Of a stretch of 64,000 nucleotides of DNA, positions 53,187-63,313 are shown piece by piece (the first letter of the stretch is position 1; the number at the start of each line of letters is the position of its first letter). The stretch is from Hyphomicrobiales bacterium (lineage in GTDB: Bacteria; Pseudomonadota; Alphaproteobacteria; Rhizobiales; NORP267), in contig JAJFHA010000003.1 in NCBI GenBank assembly GCA_021775875.1, positions 61,776-125,775 of the forward strand, written 5' to 3'. The position numbers and the translations under genes are program-made. Below the pieces are notes generated by a model, which was not told the DNA's origin, made no database searches, and saw nothing but the letters and a program-made list of their open reading frames with translations.

Positions 53187-55175
53187 CTACAAGCTAGCCC
53201 CTAGCCGCACGCCCTGGTCGAAGGCGCGTTCGGCGTCTAGTTCTCCGGCTTCTTTGGCACCGCCGATCAGGTGGGCGGTGATACCTTTTTCCTGGAGTTG
53301 GTGGAACAGGCTGTTTTCAGATTCCTGCCCGGCGCAGATGATGATTGTGTCGGCGGATAGGATTTTACCCTCACCATCGATCTCAATATGCAGCCCGGCA
53401 TCGTCGATATTTTTGTATGTAACGCCTGAAAGCTGCCGGACCCCGGCATGAGCCAATTCGGCGCGGTGTACCCATCCGGTGGTTTTACCGAGCCGCTTGC
53501 CCATGGAACCCGGACTTCGCTGGAGCATCGTTATGTCACGATCCGAGAACGAGCGGACAGGTTCCTGACCGACACCCCAATGGGCAGCGAAAGCGTCCGG
53601 GTCCAGGTGGGATTTATCACCGCCATAGGATAGATAAATTGCGACATCAAAACCGATGCCGCCAGCACCGACGACAATCACCTTTTTGCCGGCTTCGCGT
53701 TTGCCGGACAGAATATCCACGTAGCTGGCGACGGATGAGTAATCATCGCCGGGGATAATTTTGCTGCGCGGAATGATGCCGGTAGCGATGACCACATCAT
53801 CAAAGCCGACAAGATCGGCGACCCCCGCTCTGGTCGAATATTTTATGTCTACGGAAAATTCTTCGAGGCGATTCTTGAAATAGCGCAGGGTCTCGTTGAA
53901 TTCTTCCTTGCCGGGGATCATGCGCGCCAGATTGAACTGGCCGCCGATCCGGTTCGATGCTTCAAACAGGGTTACCTGATGGCCGCGTTCAGCGAGAGTT
54001 GCTGCGACGGACATGCCGCCCGGACCGGAGCCAACAACAGCTATGCGCCTTGCATTCGTGACCGGGTTGATTTCAATTTCGGTCTCAAAACAGGCGCGTG
54101 GATTGACCAGACAGGATGACACCTGATGGGAAAAATAATGGTCCAGACAGGCCTGATTGCAGGCGATACAGACATTGACCTTTTCCGGCGTCCCGGCTTT
54201 TGCTTTTGCGACAAATTCCGCATCCGCCAAAAAGGGCCGCGCCAGCGACACCATGTCGGCGTCACCTCTGGCCAATACCGCTTCGGCAATGTCTGGCGTG
54301 TTGATCCGGTTGGTGGCGATCACCGGAATTGAGACCGCTTCCTTGATGCGCCGGACATGGCCTGTGAACGCCGCGCGGGGGGCAGCAGCGGCGATTGTTG
54401 GCACCTGCACTTCGTGCCAGCCGATGCCGGTATCGAGAATATCAACGCCGATTTTCTCGGTTTCCCTGGCCAGCCAGATGATCTCGTCGGCATTCAACCC
54501 GCCATCAACAAGTTCAAGCGCGGAGAGGCGGTACATTAGAATTTTGTCAGCACCCAGTGCTGCGCGCGCACGGATCAGAATTTCAAGGACAAACCGGGCG
54601 CGGTTTTCAAGCGGACCACCCCATTCATCGTCGCGCTTATTGGTGCCAGCACTCAGGAACTGGGAAATCAGATAGCCTTCTGACCCCATTATTTCGACAC
54701 CGTCATATCCAGCCTCAACGCTCAAAGCGGCGGCGCTCTCAAACTGATCGATGGTCTGGCGGATTATCGCGTCGGTCATCTCGACAGGTATTGTCCGGCT
54801 GATCGGTGATTTGATCGGCGACGGGGCGACGGGAATTTCATGAAACGCGTAGCGGCCACCATGGACGAGCTGGAGCAAAATCCTGCCGCCCTCCTCGTGA
54901 ACGGCATCGGTGACAATCCGGTGACCGGGCACAAGTTCGGGCCCTTGAAAACATACCGGCTCTTTCGAAATGCGCCCTTCGATATTTGGCGACCAGCCGC
55001 CGGTGATGATCAAGGCCGCTCCTGCTTTTGCCCGTGCGCCATAAAAAGCTGCAAGCCGTTTCGGGCCATCGGGGTGGGCTTCAAGGCCGGTATGCATGGA
55101 GCCCATCATCACCCGGTTGGGCAAATCCTGGCCGTTGACGCGGATCGGCGCGAGCAGATTTGGAAACATGGTCAT
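53187..55175 (-). CDS. NADH:flavin oxidoreductase, 2,4-dienoyl-CoA reductase-like (FadH family)
   Basis: The 662-residue protein has an N-terminal OYE-type TIM barrel (NRVMMGSMHTGLE), a 4Fe-4S cluster motif C-x2-C-x3-C-x11-C at about 340-360 (CIACNQAC...SC), and a C-terminal FAD/NAD domain with VVGSGPGGMSVAATLAERG and VVGAGGIGFDVA. This layout matches FadH and trimethylamine dehydrogenase relatives. FadH reduces 2,4-dienoyl-CoA during breakdown of unsaturated fatty acids. The SDR gene lies three bases upstream in the same direction. The exact substrate is not certain. Confidence 0.87.
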   Translation of the reverse strand: MTMFPNLLAPIRVNGQDLPNRVMMGSMHTGLEAHPDGPKRLAAFYGARAKAGAALIITGGWSPNIEGRISKEPVCFQGPELVPGHRIVTDAVHEEGGRILLQLVHGGRYAFHEIPVAPSPIKSPISRTIPVEMTDAIIRQTIDQFESAAALSVEAGYDGVEIMGSEGYLISQFLSAGTNKRDDEWGGPLENRARFVLEILIRARAALGADKILMYRLSALELVDGGLNADEIIWLARETEKIGVDILDTGIGWHEVQVPTIAAAAPRAAFTGHVRRIKEAVSIPVIATNRINTPDIAEAVLARGDADMVSLARPFLADAEFVAKAKAGTPEKVNVCIACNQACLDHYFSHQVSSCLVNPRACFETEIEINPVTNARRIAVVGSGPGGMSVAATLAERGHQVTLFEASNRIGGQFNLARMIPGKEEFNETLRYFKNRLEEFSVDIKYSTRAGVADLVGFDDVVIATGIIPRSKIIPGDDYSSVASYVDILSGKREAGKKVIVVGAGGIGFDVAIYLSYGGDKSHLDPDAFAAHWGVGQEPVRSFSDRDITMLQRSPGSMGKRLGKTTGWVHRAELAHAGVRQLSGVTYKNIDDAGLHIEIDGEGKILSADTIIICAGQESENSLFHQLQEKGITAHLIGGAKEAGELDAERAFDQGVRLGASL

Positions 55176-55178
55176 GAT

Positions 55179-55937
55179 CTAGATACAGCGCCCGCCATCA
55201 ACTTCGAGGCCGACGCCGGTCAGGAATTCAGCTTCGTCTGAACACAGAAACAACGCCGAATTGGCCAGATCGCGCGGTGTGGACAAGCGCCCAAGTGGCA
55301 CGGACGCGACAAAATTGGCGTAAGCCTGATTGGTCACCTCGCCGCCCAAAAATTCCGCCAGCATCGGGGTGTCGCCAGCGACCGGGCAAAGCGCGTTGAC
55401 GCGGATTTTGTCAGCGGCAAATTCTATTGCCATTGCCTTGGTGAGAGATAATACAGCGCCCTTGCTGCCATTATACCAGGTCAGACCCGGACGCGGACGG
55501 ATACCGGCGCTGGACGCCATATTCAGGATAACCCCGCCACCCTGTTCGCGCATTACGGGGACACAATGAATGGTCGCCAGATAAATGCTTTTGCAATTGA
55601 CGGCAAAAATGGCGTCAAAGGTCGCCTCATCCACATCAAGTGCCGGCTGGTTGCGCTGGGGCATGCCGGCATTGTTGACGACAATATCCAGCTTGCCAAA
55701 ATTGCTGGTAGCGCAGGAGATCATTTCGCCAACCTGATCATTGTCTGCTACATCGGCATGAATAAACTGCGCCTTGCCGCCTTCATCGCGCAGGCTGGCG
55801 GCTACTTTTTCACCGGCCTCATCAGCGATATCCGCGACGAAGACGCTAGCCCCTTCGGCGACGAACCGGTGGGCGATGCCTTCGCCAAATCCCGATGCCG
55901 CACCCGTTACAATCGCAACCTTGTCCTTTAGACGCAT
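55179..55937 (-). CDS. short-chain dehydrogenase/reductase (3-oxoacyl-ACP reductase-like)
   Basis: The 252-residue classical SDR has TGAASGFGEG for NAD(P), NNAG, the catalytic Ser in NMASSAG, and Y-x-x-x-K in WYNGSKGAV. It ends EVDGGRCI, the usual SDR tail. I place the start at ATG 55937 (MRLKDKVAIVTG); the frame extends three codons upstream. Co-transcription with the FadH-like gene suggests a role in the same oxidation pathway, but the substrate is unknown. Confidence 0.88.
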   Translation of the reverse strand: MRLKDKVAIVTGAASGFGEGIAHRFVAEGASVFVADIADEAGEKVAASLRDEGGKAQFIHADVADNDQVGEMISCATSNFGKLDIVVNNAGMPQRNQPALDVDEATFDAIFAVNCKSIYLATIHCVPVMREQGGGVILNMASSAGIRPRPGLTWYNGSKGAVLSLTKAMAIEFAADKIRVNALCPVAGDTPMLAEFLGGEVTNQAYANFVASVPLGRLSTPRDLANSALFLCSDEAEFLTGVGLEVDGGRCI

Positions 55938-55957
55938 GGTTCGCACCTCTTAATTGT

Positions 55958-56815
55958 TCAGGAAATGTTCAAACTGGCTCTTGTGGGGCTTTGCCGATAG
56001 GCACCAAGAATTCTCACCTTATTGGTGAAGAACTGAATTTCTTCCATGGCAAACTGTACGCCGCGATCCTGAGGGTGGCCGATAATATCGGCGTAGAACT
56101 GGGTGGCGTTGAACGACCCGGCAATCTGATAGGATTCCAGCTTGGTCATGTTGACGCCGTTTGTAGCAAACCCGCCCATGGCCTTGTAGAGGGCGGCAGG
56201 CACATTGCGCACCTGGAAAATGAAACTCATCATGACATTGTCCGTACCGACGGGCGGGTCGTCCCGATCGCGGGACATGACCAGAAACCGGGTGGTATTA
56301 TGGTCATGGTCCTCGATATCGGTTTTCAGAATTTCAAGCCCATAAATTTCTGCTGCCAGCGTGGACGCAATCGCGCCCTGACTTTTGTCCTTGCGATCGG
56401 CGATCATCCGCGCAGCACCTGCCGTATCAGCGGCAGGCATAGCGTCCACCCCGATATCACGCAAGCTGGTCCGGCACTGGCCAAGCGCCTGGGTATGGCT
56501 ATGGACGGTTTTCAGATCTGATACTTTACTGCCCGGCACCCCGAGCAGGGCATGGCGGACGCGCAGAAAATGTTCGCCAACAATGAACAGGTTTGATTCA
56601 GGCAATAAATGATGAAGATCAGCAACCCGCCCGGCGATTGAATTTTCAATCGGTAACATGCCGTATTTTGCCGATCCATCTTCTACCGCCCTGAGGGCAT
56701 CCTCAAAAGTCGCGCACGGCAGGATGGCCAGATCAGAATAAACCTCATGGCAGGCAATATGGGAATTGGCGCCGGGTTCGCCCTGGAACGCTATTTGCGG
56801 AATTTTATCACTCAT
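55958..56815 (-). CDS. pheA: prephenate dehydratase
   Basis: The 285-residue enzyme converts prephenate to phenylpyruvate in phenylalanine synthesis. It begins IAFQGEPGANSHIAC and has PIENSIAGRV and TRFLVMSRD (the catalytic T-R-F), followed by a C-terminal ACT domain with ALYKAMGGFATNGVNMTKLESY. The LESY site, LESR/ESRP in others, binds phenylalanine for feedback inhibition. There is no chorismate mutase domain. It lies 28 bases after kdsB in the same direction, an order typical of Hyphomicrobiales. Confidence 0.95.
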   Translation of the reverse strand: MSDKIPQIAFQGEPGANSHIACHEVYSDLAILPCATFEDALRAVEDGSAKYGMLPIENSIAGRVADLHHLLPESNLFIVGEHFLRVRHALLGVPGSKVSDLKTVHSHTQALGQCRTSLRDIGVDAMPAADTAGAARMIADRKDKSQGAIASTLAAEIYGLEILKTDIEDHDHNTTRFLVMSRDRDDPPVGTDNVMMSFIFQVRNVPAALYKAMGGFATNGVNMTKLESYQIAGSFNATQFYADIIGHPQDRGVQFAMEEIQFFTNKVRILGAYRQSPTRASLNIS

Positions 56816-56843
56816 TGTTGCTCACTAAACTACTCACCAAATT

Positions 56844-57590
56844 TCACGACCCGGCCAATATGCGGCGGGCATTTTCAAGATCGGCCGGAGTATCAACACC
56901 TATTGGGCAAGCGTCAACGATTGCCACATCAATCCTCATGCCAGCCTCCACCGCCCGCAATTGTTCCAAACGCTCACGGACCTCAAGCGTCGATGGTGGC
57001 AACTCAATAAAGCGCTGAAGCGCTGCCCTGCGATAAGTGTAAATCCCGATATGATGATAAAATGGTCCTGGCCCTGATGGCGCAAGAGTTCTGGTGAAAT
57101 ATAATGCTCGCAAATGCTTGTCGCCGATCTCGGTGCCGATAATTTTCACCATGTTTGGATTGGCGGCTTCATCAGCATCGTTTTCAATGGTCGCCAAAGT
57201 CGAAATATCCGCGTCGCCAGAATCGAGAAGCCGCGCGCATTTGCGCAGGCTATCGGGATCAAGCGTTGGTAGATCTCCCTGAAGATTGACAATCAATTCG
57301 ATATCGCTACCGGGGTCGGCAATTTCGAGCGCTTCCGCGATCCGGTCTGACCCGGACGGGTGATCCGGCCGGGTCATCACCGCTTCGCCGCCGACCGAGA
57401 GAATCGCCTCGGCAATATCTATGTCATCGGTCGCTACAATGACCCGCCCGATTTCTGCTTCGATCGCCCGGCGCCAGACATGTTCGATCATCGGCCTGCC
57501 GGCAATGTCGGCGAGCGGCTTTCCTGGCAAGCGGGTTGATGCCATCCGGGCCGGTATAACTATGATCGTCTGCTGGTCTGAAGTGCTCAA
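56844..57590 (-). CDS. kdsB: 3-deoxy-manno-octulosonate cytidylyltransferase
   Basis: The 248-residue enzyme starts with [20 protein letters not shown], the CTP-binding motif of KdsB, and has [15 protein letters not shown]. It makes CMP-Kdo for the LPS inner core. Its presence shows that the cell makes Kdo-based LPS, consistent with the surface-polysaccharide locus. It is divergent from the cytochrome c gene. Confidence 0.96.
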   Translation of the reverse strand: MSTSDQQTIIVIPARMASTRLPGKPLADIAGRPMIEHVWRRAIEAEIGRVIVATDDIDIAEAILSVGGEAVMTRPDHPSGSDRIAEALEIADPGSDIELIVNLQGDLPTLDPDSLRKCARLLDSGDADISTLATIENDADEAANPNMVKIIGTEIGDKHLRALYFTRTLAPSGPGPFYHHIGIYTYRRAALQRFIELPPSTLEVRERLEQLRAVEAGMRIDVAIVDACPIGVDTPADLENARRILAGS

Positions 57591-57832
57591 AAGCCCATAA
57601 CTCTACGCAAAATATTGACATTGGAACCGTATAGCGAGTCCTTGTTCCGGGGATGTTATACGAGATGCAGGCGCACCGGCAATGGAAGTCAATCAAGGTT
57701 AAAGGCGAGGTGCACGGCACGATTCCGGAATTGCAAAATCTCGGTTATTTACTTGGCTGGCAGTGTGTTGTATCCAACAACATAATTGTCAGGGCAACGG
57801 GCCTGGACATAAAGGATTTTACCGGAGCAAGC

Positions 57833-58378
57833 ATGCTAGATTCCTTCGAATTCAACAAAATCGCGGGCGCAGTTCTTTTCACGGTTTTGGCGGTGCTGGG
57901 TCTCGGCATAATCGCTGACATTGTATATGACCGCGAAGCCCCGGACCAAATGGGATATGCCGTTGAGGTTCCGGATGCGCATGGCGACGCTAGCCAGGAA
58001 GCCGTTGAAGAAGCACCCGTTATATCGCTGGCTTCTTTGTTGGCCGGAGGCGATGCCGAAGCCGGTGCCAGTGTTGCCCGCAAATGCATAGCCTGCCATT
58101 CGTTTGAAGAAGGTGGCGCGAACAAGGTCGGTCCCAATCTCTACGGTATTTTAGGGCGCGGCGTGGCGACAGCTGCTGGTTTTTCCTATTCAGACTCGAT
58201 GCAGGCTGCTGGCGGAACCTGGGACTATGAAAATCTGTCAGCGTTCCTTGCAAACCCGCGCGAAGCCATGCCTGGAACCGCGATGGGATTTGCCGGTATC
58301 CGGCGCGACAACCAGCGTGCTGATCTGCTGATCTATCTCCAGAGCATCAGCCCGGACGCGCCGCCACTTCCGCAATAA
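57833..58378 (+). CDS. membrane-anchored class I cytochrome c (CycM-like)
   Basis: The 181-residue protein has one N-terminal helix (about 8-28, AGAVLFTVLAVLGLGIIADI) as an uncleaved anchor, an Ala/Glu-rich linker, and a cytochrome c domain with CIACH and the axial Met in MPGTAM. This is CycM/cytochrome c552 architecture, which passes electrons from the bc1 complex to oxidase. The ATG at 57833 has GGAG five bases upstream; the frame is open back to 57653, but that region is not like the family. Confidence 0.9.
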   Translation: MLDSFEFNKIAGAVLFTVLAVLGLGIIADIVYDREAPDQMGYAVEVPDAHGDASQEAVEEAPVISLASLLAGGDAEAGASVARKCIACHSFEEGGANKVGPNLYGILGRGVATAAGFSYSDSMQAAGGTWDYENLSAFLANPREAMPGTAMGFAGIRRDNQRADLLIYLQSISPDAPPLPQ

Positions 58379-58526
58379 CGGTCTGCATCATCATTATCTC
58401 CATTGTAGTTGATAGACATTACACCCCTTGTTGATTTGTCATGGGGCAAGCACCTATTATTGTCGCAATTCCTCGCCATATCTTTTGGCAGGCGGGGCTA
58501 CAATGAATAAGGGAGAATGTCAGGCC

Positions 58527-60380
58527 ATGCGCTTGAATTTCAGAAAACCGGCTTTGCCGGCCTTTGTGCTCGCTTTCATTGTTGTGGCAGGTTTAGCCGC
58601 GACCGCCCGTGCTGAAACTATTTGGCGACACGGCCTTTCCCTGCTTGGTGAATTGAAATACGAAGCCGGATTCACACATTTCGACTATGTAAACCTTGAC
58701 GCCCCAAGGGGCGGCACGGTGCGCATGTCTTCAATCGGGTCGTTCGACAGCCTCAACCCTTTTACCTTCAAGGGCCAACCTGCTGGCGCTATCCAATTAA
58801 TTTACGACACCCTGTTATCCTCCAGCATGGACGAACCTAGCTCCGAATACGGACTATTGGCGGAAGCCGTTTCGTTCCCGGAAGATTTTTCGTCCGTCAC
58901 CTACCGGTTGCGCGAAAATGCACGCTGGCATGACGGCATGCCGGTTACACCGGAAGATGTGATTTTCAGCCTGGAAGCGTTACGCACCGCACATCCGTTT
59001 TATTCGGGCTATTACAGAAATATCAGCAACGCCGAAGTTACCGGGGAGCGCGAAGTTACATTTAGTTTTGATGTCACAGGAAATCGGGAATTGCCGCAAA
59101 TTGTCGGTCAGCTACCGATATTGCCAAAACATTGGTGGACAGCTGAAGGACCTTCGGGACCGCGTTCGCTCAGTGAAACAACCCTGGAAATTCCGCTCGG
59201 CAGCGGCCCTTACCGGCTGCGGGAATTTGATGCCGGACGCTCGCTGGTGCTGGAGCGGGTTGAAGATTATTGGGGCGCGGATTTACCCGTGAATATGGGC
59301 CAGAATAATTTCGATGAAATCAGGATCGAATATTTCCGCGATACAACCATCGCGCTCGAAGCTTTCAAGGGTGGACAATATGACTGGCGCACAGAAAACA
59401 GCGCCAAGGATTGGGCTACCGCTTATGACTTTCCTGCCCTTGCTGCGGGACAGGTGATCCGCGAAGAAATTGCAGACAACACCGGATCAGGGATGCAGGC
59501 CTTCGCTTTCAATATCAGGCGCGGTAAATTTGACGATCCCAGAGTGCGGCTGGCATTCAGTCTGGCGTTCGATTTCGAATGGTCTAACAAAAACCTGTTC
59601 TTTGGCCAATATCAGCGCACCAATAGTTATTTTTCCAATTCAGAACTTGCCGCACCCGGATTGCCGGGGCCACGGGAACTGGAAATTCTGGAACCGATTC
59701 GTGCCCAGATCCCTGAACAGGTTTTCACAACAGAATTTTCCAACCCGTACAACGAAACGCCCCGGAACTTGCGTACGAACCTCCGGGAAGCCAGTCGGTT
59801 GCTGCGGGAAGCAGGCTGGACGATTCAAAACGGGATGCTGATGGATGCGGCGTCTGGTGAAGAAATGGAAGTCGAGTTTCTGCTTGCTTCCCCCAATTTC
59901 GAGCGGGTCGTGCTGCCCTATATCAAAAATCTGGAGCGCCTTGGCATCCAGGCAACCGTCCGCACGGTTGATATTTCCCAATATCGCAATCGGCTCGACC
60001 GGTTTGATTTCGACATTATTGTCGGCAATTGGGGCCAGTCGCTTTCACCCGGCAACGAACAACGGGATTTTTGGGGAAGCCGCGCCGCCTCTACCGACGG
60101 CAGCCGCAATTTGATCGGCATCGAAAATGAAGCGGTGGATTACCTGATCGAGAAAATCATTCTCGCCAGCAGCCGCGAAGATTTGATCGCCTCCACCCAC
60201 GCCCTCGACCGGGTGTTGCTATGGAACCATTATGTGGTCCCCCAATGGAATTCGTCCGTATTCCGCACCGCCCGTTGGGACCGGTTCGGACGACCCGACC
60301 AGCTTCCAGAATTCGCGGTCGGGTTTCCAAACATCTGGTGGTGGGACGAAGCAAGGTCAACGGCCATTGATGGCGACTAG
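58527..60380 (+). CDS. periplasmic solute-binding protein, family 5 (YejA-like), copy 1
   Basis: This protein of about 617 residues has a signal peptide (cleavage at GLAATARA-ETIW) and the SBP_bac_5 fold. FTHFDYVNLDAPRGGTVRM and YRLRENARWHDGMPVTPEDVIFS are typical of YejA-type oligopeptide/microcin C binding proteins. ATG 58527 gives a regular signal sequence; ATG 58503 would add eight residues, and the frame opens at 58428. The second binding-protein gene overlaps its end by 11 bases. Confidence 0.9.
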   Translation: MRLNFRKPALPAFVLAFIVVAGLAATARAETIWRHGLSLLGELKYEAGFTHFDYVNLDAPRGGTVRMSSIGSFDSLNPFTFKGQPAGAIQLIYDTLLSSSMDEPSSEYGLLAEAVSFPEDFSSVTYRLRENARWHDGMPVTPEDVIFSLEALRTAHPFYSGYYRNISNAEVTGEREVTFSFDVTGNRELPQIVGQLPILPKHWWTAEGPSGPRSLSETTLEIPLGSGPYRLREFDAGRSLVLERVEDYWGADLPVNMGQNNFDEIRIEYFRDTTIALEAFKGGQYDWRTENSAKDWATAYDFPALAAGQVIREEIADNTGSGMQAFAFNIRRGKFDDPRVRLAFSLAFDFEWSNKNLFFGQYQRTNSYFSNSELAAPGLPGPRELEILEPIRAQIPEQVFTTEFSNPYNETPRNLRTNLREASRLLREAGWTIQNGMLMDAASGEEMEVEFLLASPNFERVVLPYIKNLERLGIQATVRTVDISQYRNRLDRFDFDIIVGNWGQSLSPGNEQRDFWGSRAASTDGSRNLIGIENEAVDYLIEKIILASSREDLIASTHALDRVLLWNHYVVPQWNSSVFRTARWDRFGRPDQLPEFAVGFPNIWWWDEARSTAIDGD

Positions 60381-62187
60381 ATTTTCAATTGCCCTATTGC
60401 TCTGGGTTTTTGCTGCAACGAGTAGCTGGGCCGAACCCCGTCACGGCTTGTCTGCATTTGGCGAACTGTACTACCCGCCCGATTTTTCCCATTTTGAATA
60501 TGCAAACCCCGACGCACCCAAGGGCGGACGGCTCTCGATGATCGGCACTGCCGGATTGATCACATTTGACAGTTTCAACGGACATATTCTCAAGGGCACC
60601 CCGGCGCAGGGGTTGAAATATTTGTTCGATACCCTGATGACCCGGGCCAATGACGAGCCTGACGCTGTATATGGACTTATCGCCCATAGTGCAGAGCTTG
60701 CGGAAGACGGCATGTCGGTTACGTTTTTCCTGCGGAGCGAGGCCACCTTTGCCGACGGCACCCCGGTGCGGGCGGTCGATGTAGTGCGCTCGTTCGATTT
60801 AATCAAAGCCGACGGTCACCCGTTTCTCTCGATGCCGCTGCGCGATGTGATCGAAGCAGACATTATCGACGAATTGACCGTGCGCTACACTTTTACCGGA
60901 ACTCTGACACGGGATTTACCTCTTCTAGTGGCGCAATTGCCGGTTTTGTCCGCCGCCTGGTATGAGACCCATGATTTCACCCAAACATCTCTTGATCCCC
61001 CTCTTGGGTCCGGTCCCTATGAAATAACCGATTTCCAACAGGGTCAGTATGTCACCTACGGGCTGCGTGCGGATTATTGGGGACGCGACCTGCCAGTCAA
61101 TCGCGGGCGTTATAATTTCGGCGAATTGCGCTACGAATATTACCGCGACCGCACGGCGGAATTTGAGGCATTGAAGTCTGGAGCCTATGATTTACGTGAA
61201 GAATTTACTTCAAGAGACTGGGCCACAGGCTACGATATCGCGGCGGTCCATGACGGGTTGCTGAACATGATCACCCTGCCGGACGAGCGCCCTTCTGGCG
61301 CACAAGGGTTTTTCATCAATACAAGGCTGGAGAAATTCTTGGACCACCGGGTGCGGGAAGCACTGGCTTTGGCTTTCGATTTCGAATGGACCAACCGCAA
61401 CCAGTTTTACGGGCTCTATCAACGGACCGGCAGTTTCTTTGAAAATTCCACCATGAAGGCCGAAGGATTGCCAGGGCCGGATGAACTGGCATTGCTGGAA
61501 CCGTGGCGCGGCCAGGTGCCGGAGGCGGTTTTTGGCGAGGCGATCCTGCCGCCGGTCTCGAACAGCTCGGGCCAGGACCGGGCGCTACTCCGGCGCGCCT
61601 CTCGCCTGCTCAGCGAGGGCGGATGGAATATTGTCGACGGCAAGCGGCAAAATAGCGACGGTGAAAATTTCCAAATCGAATTTCTGATTTTCGCCCCGAC
61701 CTTTGAGCGGGTTATCGCGCCGTATGTAAAAAATCTGGAAATTCTTGGTATCGACGCATCAATCCGGCGGGTTGACCCGTCGCAATTTGTCGAGCGGGTT
61801 AAATCGTTTGATTTTGATATCGTCACCCAGCGTTACGTGATCCCAAACACACCCGGCGTGGAATTACGCAATTACTGGTCGAGCGACGCCGCCAATTTAT
61901 CCGGCAGCCGCAACCTTTCGGGGATCGCCGACCCCGCAATTGACGCCATGATTGAAGCCGTATTGGGAGCAAGGTCGCGCGCCGATCTTGGCACCGCCGC
62001 ACGTGCGCTAGACCGGATTTTACGGGCCGGGCATTATTGGGTACCGCACTGGTTCAAGGCCAGCCATAATGTGGCGTTCTGGGACAGGTTTTCGTGGCCG
62101 GAAACTAGCCCCAGATATGCGCGTGGCATTATCGATACCTGGTGGTATGACAGTGACAAGGCTTTGCGCCTTGAATCGCTCAGGTAA
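60370..62187 (+). CDS. periplasmic solute-binding protein, family 5 (YejA-like), copy 2
   Basis: This 605-residue paralogue of the preceding protein has its own signal peptide (LLLWVFAATSSWA-EP). It shows the same blocks in the same order (FSHFEYANPDAPKGGRLSM, ATFADGTPVRAVDVVRSF, LPVNRGRYNFGELRYEYYRD), but the two have clearly diverged. The ATG at 60370 lies inside the end of the first gene. Two binding proteins with one permease pair suggest different ligands. The permease gene follows after ten bases. Confidence 0.9.
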   Translation: MATRFSIALLLWVFAATSSWAEPRHGLSAFGELYYPPDFSHFEYANPDAPKGGRLSMIGTAGLITFDSFNGHILKGTPAQGLKYLFDTLMTRANDEPDAVYGLIAHSAELAEDGMSVTFFLRSEATFADGTPVRAVDVVRSFDLIKADGHPFLSMPLRDVIEADIIDELTVRYTFTGTLTRDLPLLVAQLPVLSAAWYETHDFTQTSLDPPLGSGPYEITDFQQGQYVTYGLRADYWGRDLPVNRGRYNFGELRYEYYRDRTAEFEALKSGAYDLREEFTSRDWATGYDIAAVHDGLLNMITLPDERPSGAQGFFINTRLEKFLDHRVREALALAFDFEWTNRNQFYGLYQRTGSFFENSTMKAEGLPGPDELALLEPWRGQVPEAVFGEAILPPVSNSSGQDRALLRRASRLLSEGGWNIVDGKRQNSDGENFQIEFLIFAPTFERVIAPYVKNLEILGIDASIRRVDPSQFVERVKSFDFDIVTQRYVIPNTPGVELRNYWSSDAANLSGSRNLSGIADPAIDAMIEAVLGARSRADLGTAARALDRILRAGHYWVPHWFKASHNVAFWDRFSWPETSPRYARGIIDTWWYDSDKALRLESLR

Positions 62188-62197
62188 GGGATAAATC

Positions 62198-63313
62198 TTG
62201 GCCGCCTATATTCTAAGACGTCTGCTGCTGATCATCCCGACCGTTGTCGGGATCATGCTGATCTCGTTCGCGGTTATCCAGTTTGCGCCGGGAGGCCCGG
62301 TTGAGCGGGTTATTGCGCAACTGACCGGAACAGACGTGGCCGCCACGTCTCGGATTGGCGGTTCTGGGGGTGGCGACTTAGGCACGGGTTCCCAAAGCCA
62401 AGCTGGATCTGGTGCTTCAGTAACATCTTCAAAATACAGAGGGGCTCAAGGCCTTGACCCGGAATTTATCCGCCAGCTTGAGGTTCAGTTCGGCTTCGAT
62501 AAACCAGCGCACGAGCGGTTCCTTCTGATGATGTGGAACTATATCCGGTTTGATTTTGGCACCTCGTATTTCCGAGACATTTCAGTGATCGAACTGATCG
62601 TTGAAAAAATGCCGGTATCGATCTCGCTGGGGCTCTGGATGACGCTTTTATCCTACGGCATATCGATCCCGCTCGGGATCGCGAAAGCTGTCCGCGATGG
62701 CAGCCGGTTTGATATCTGGACCAGTGGCGCGATCATTATCGGCTATGCAATCCCCGGATTTCTGTTTGCGGTTCTGCTAATTGTCATGTTTTCCGGCGGC
62801 ACGTTTCTGGATTGGTTCCCGTTGCGCGGATTAACATCAGAGAATTTTGACGAATTATCGCTGATCGGCAAAGTGATTGATTATTTCTGGCACCTGACCC
62901 TGCCGCTTATTTCCATGGCGCTTGGCGCTTTTGCCGTCACTTCCCTGCTTACCAAAAATTCGTTCCTTGACGAGATCCGCAAACAATATGTGGTCACCGC
63001 ACGCTCGAAAGGTCTGGACGAAAAAGAAGTGTTGTACGGGCACGTATTTCGAAACGCCATGCTGATCATTATCGCCGGCTTTCCCGGTGCCTTTATCGGC
63101 GCATTTTTTGCTGGCAGCCTTTTGATCGAGACAATATTTTCACTCGACGGGCTAGGATTGCTATCGTTTGAATCCATCGTCAACCGGGATTACCCGGTGG
63201 TGTTTGCAACCCTGTTCATTTTTTCCCTGATGGGACTGGTGGTCAATCTGATCTCGGACCTGACCTATACCTGGATCGATCCACGGATCGATTTCGAGCG
63301 GCGGGATGTCTGA
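62198..63313 (+). CDS. yejB: ABC transporter permease (YejB-like)
   Basis: The 371-residue permease begins YILRRLLLIIPTVVGIMLISF and has the BPD_transp_1 core with the EAA-like loop ARSKGLDEKEVLYGHVFRNAM. The insertion GGSGGGDLGTGSQSQAGSG at about 48-66 is Gly/Ser-rich, as in other alphaproteobacterial YejB. The start is TTG at 62198, preceded by AAGGGA. With yejE and an ATPase it should import peptides. The stop overlaps yejE by eight bases. Confidence 0.92.
   Translation: MAAYILRRLLLIIPTVVGIMLISFAVIQFAPGGPVERVIAQLTGTDVAATSRIGGSGGGDLGTGSQSQAGSGASVTSSKYRGAQGLDPEFIRQLEVQFGFDKPAHERFLLMMWNYIRFDFGTSYFRDISVIELIVEKMPVSISLGLWMTLLSYGISIPLGIAKAVRDGSRFDIWTSGAIIIGYAIPGFLFAVLLIVMFSGGTFLDWFPLRGLTSENFDELSLIGKVIDYFWHLTLPLISMALGAFAVTSLLTKNSFLDEIRKQYVVTARSKGLDEKEVLYGHVFRNAMLIIIAGFPGAFIGAFFAGSLLIETIFSLDGLGLLSFESIVNRDYPVVFATLFIFSLMGLVVNLISDLTYTWIDPRIDFERRDV

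Noticed and set aside
52763..53451. Long open frames on both strands across the tandem repeat (124 codons reverse, 209 codons forward)
   Set aside because: Their translations repeat the same WIPAFAGM-like phrase that these repeat elements produce in many genomes; they are by-products of the repeat.
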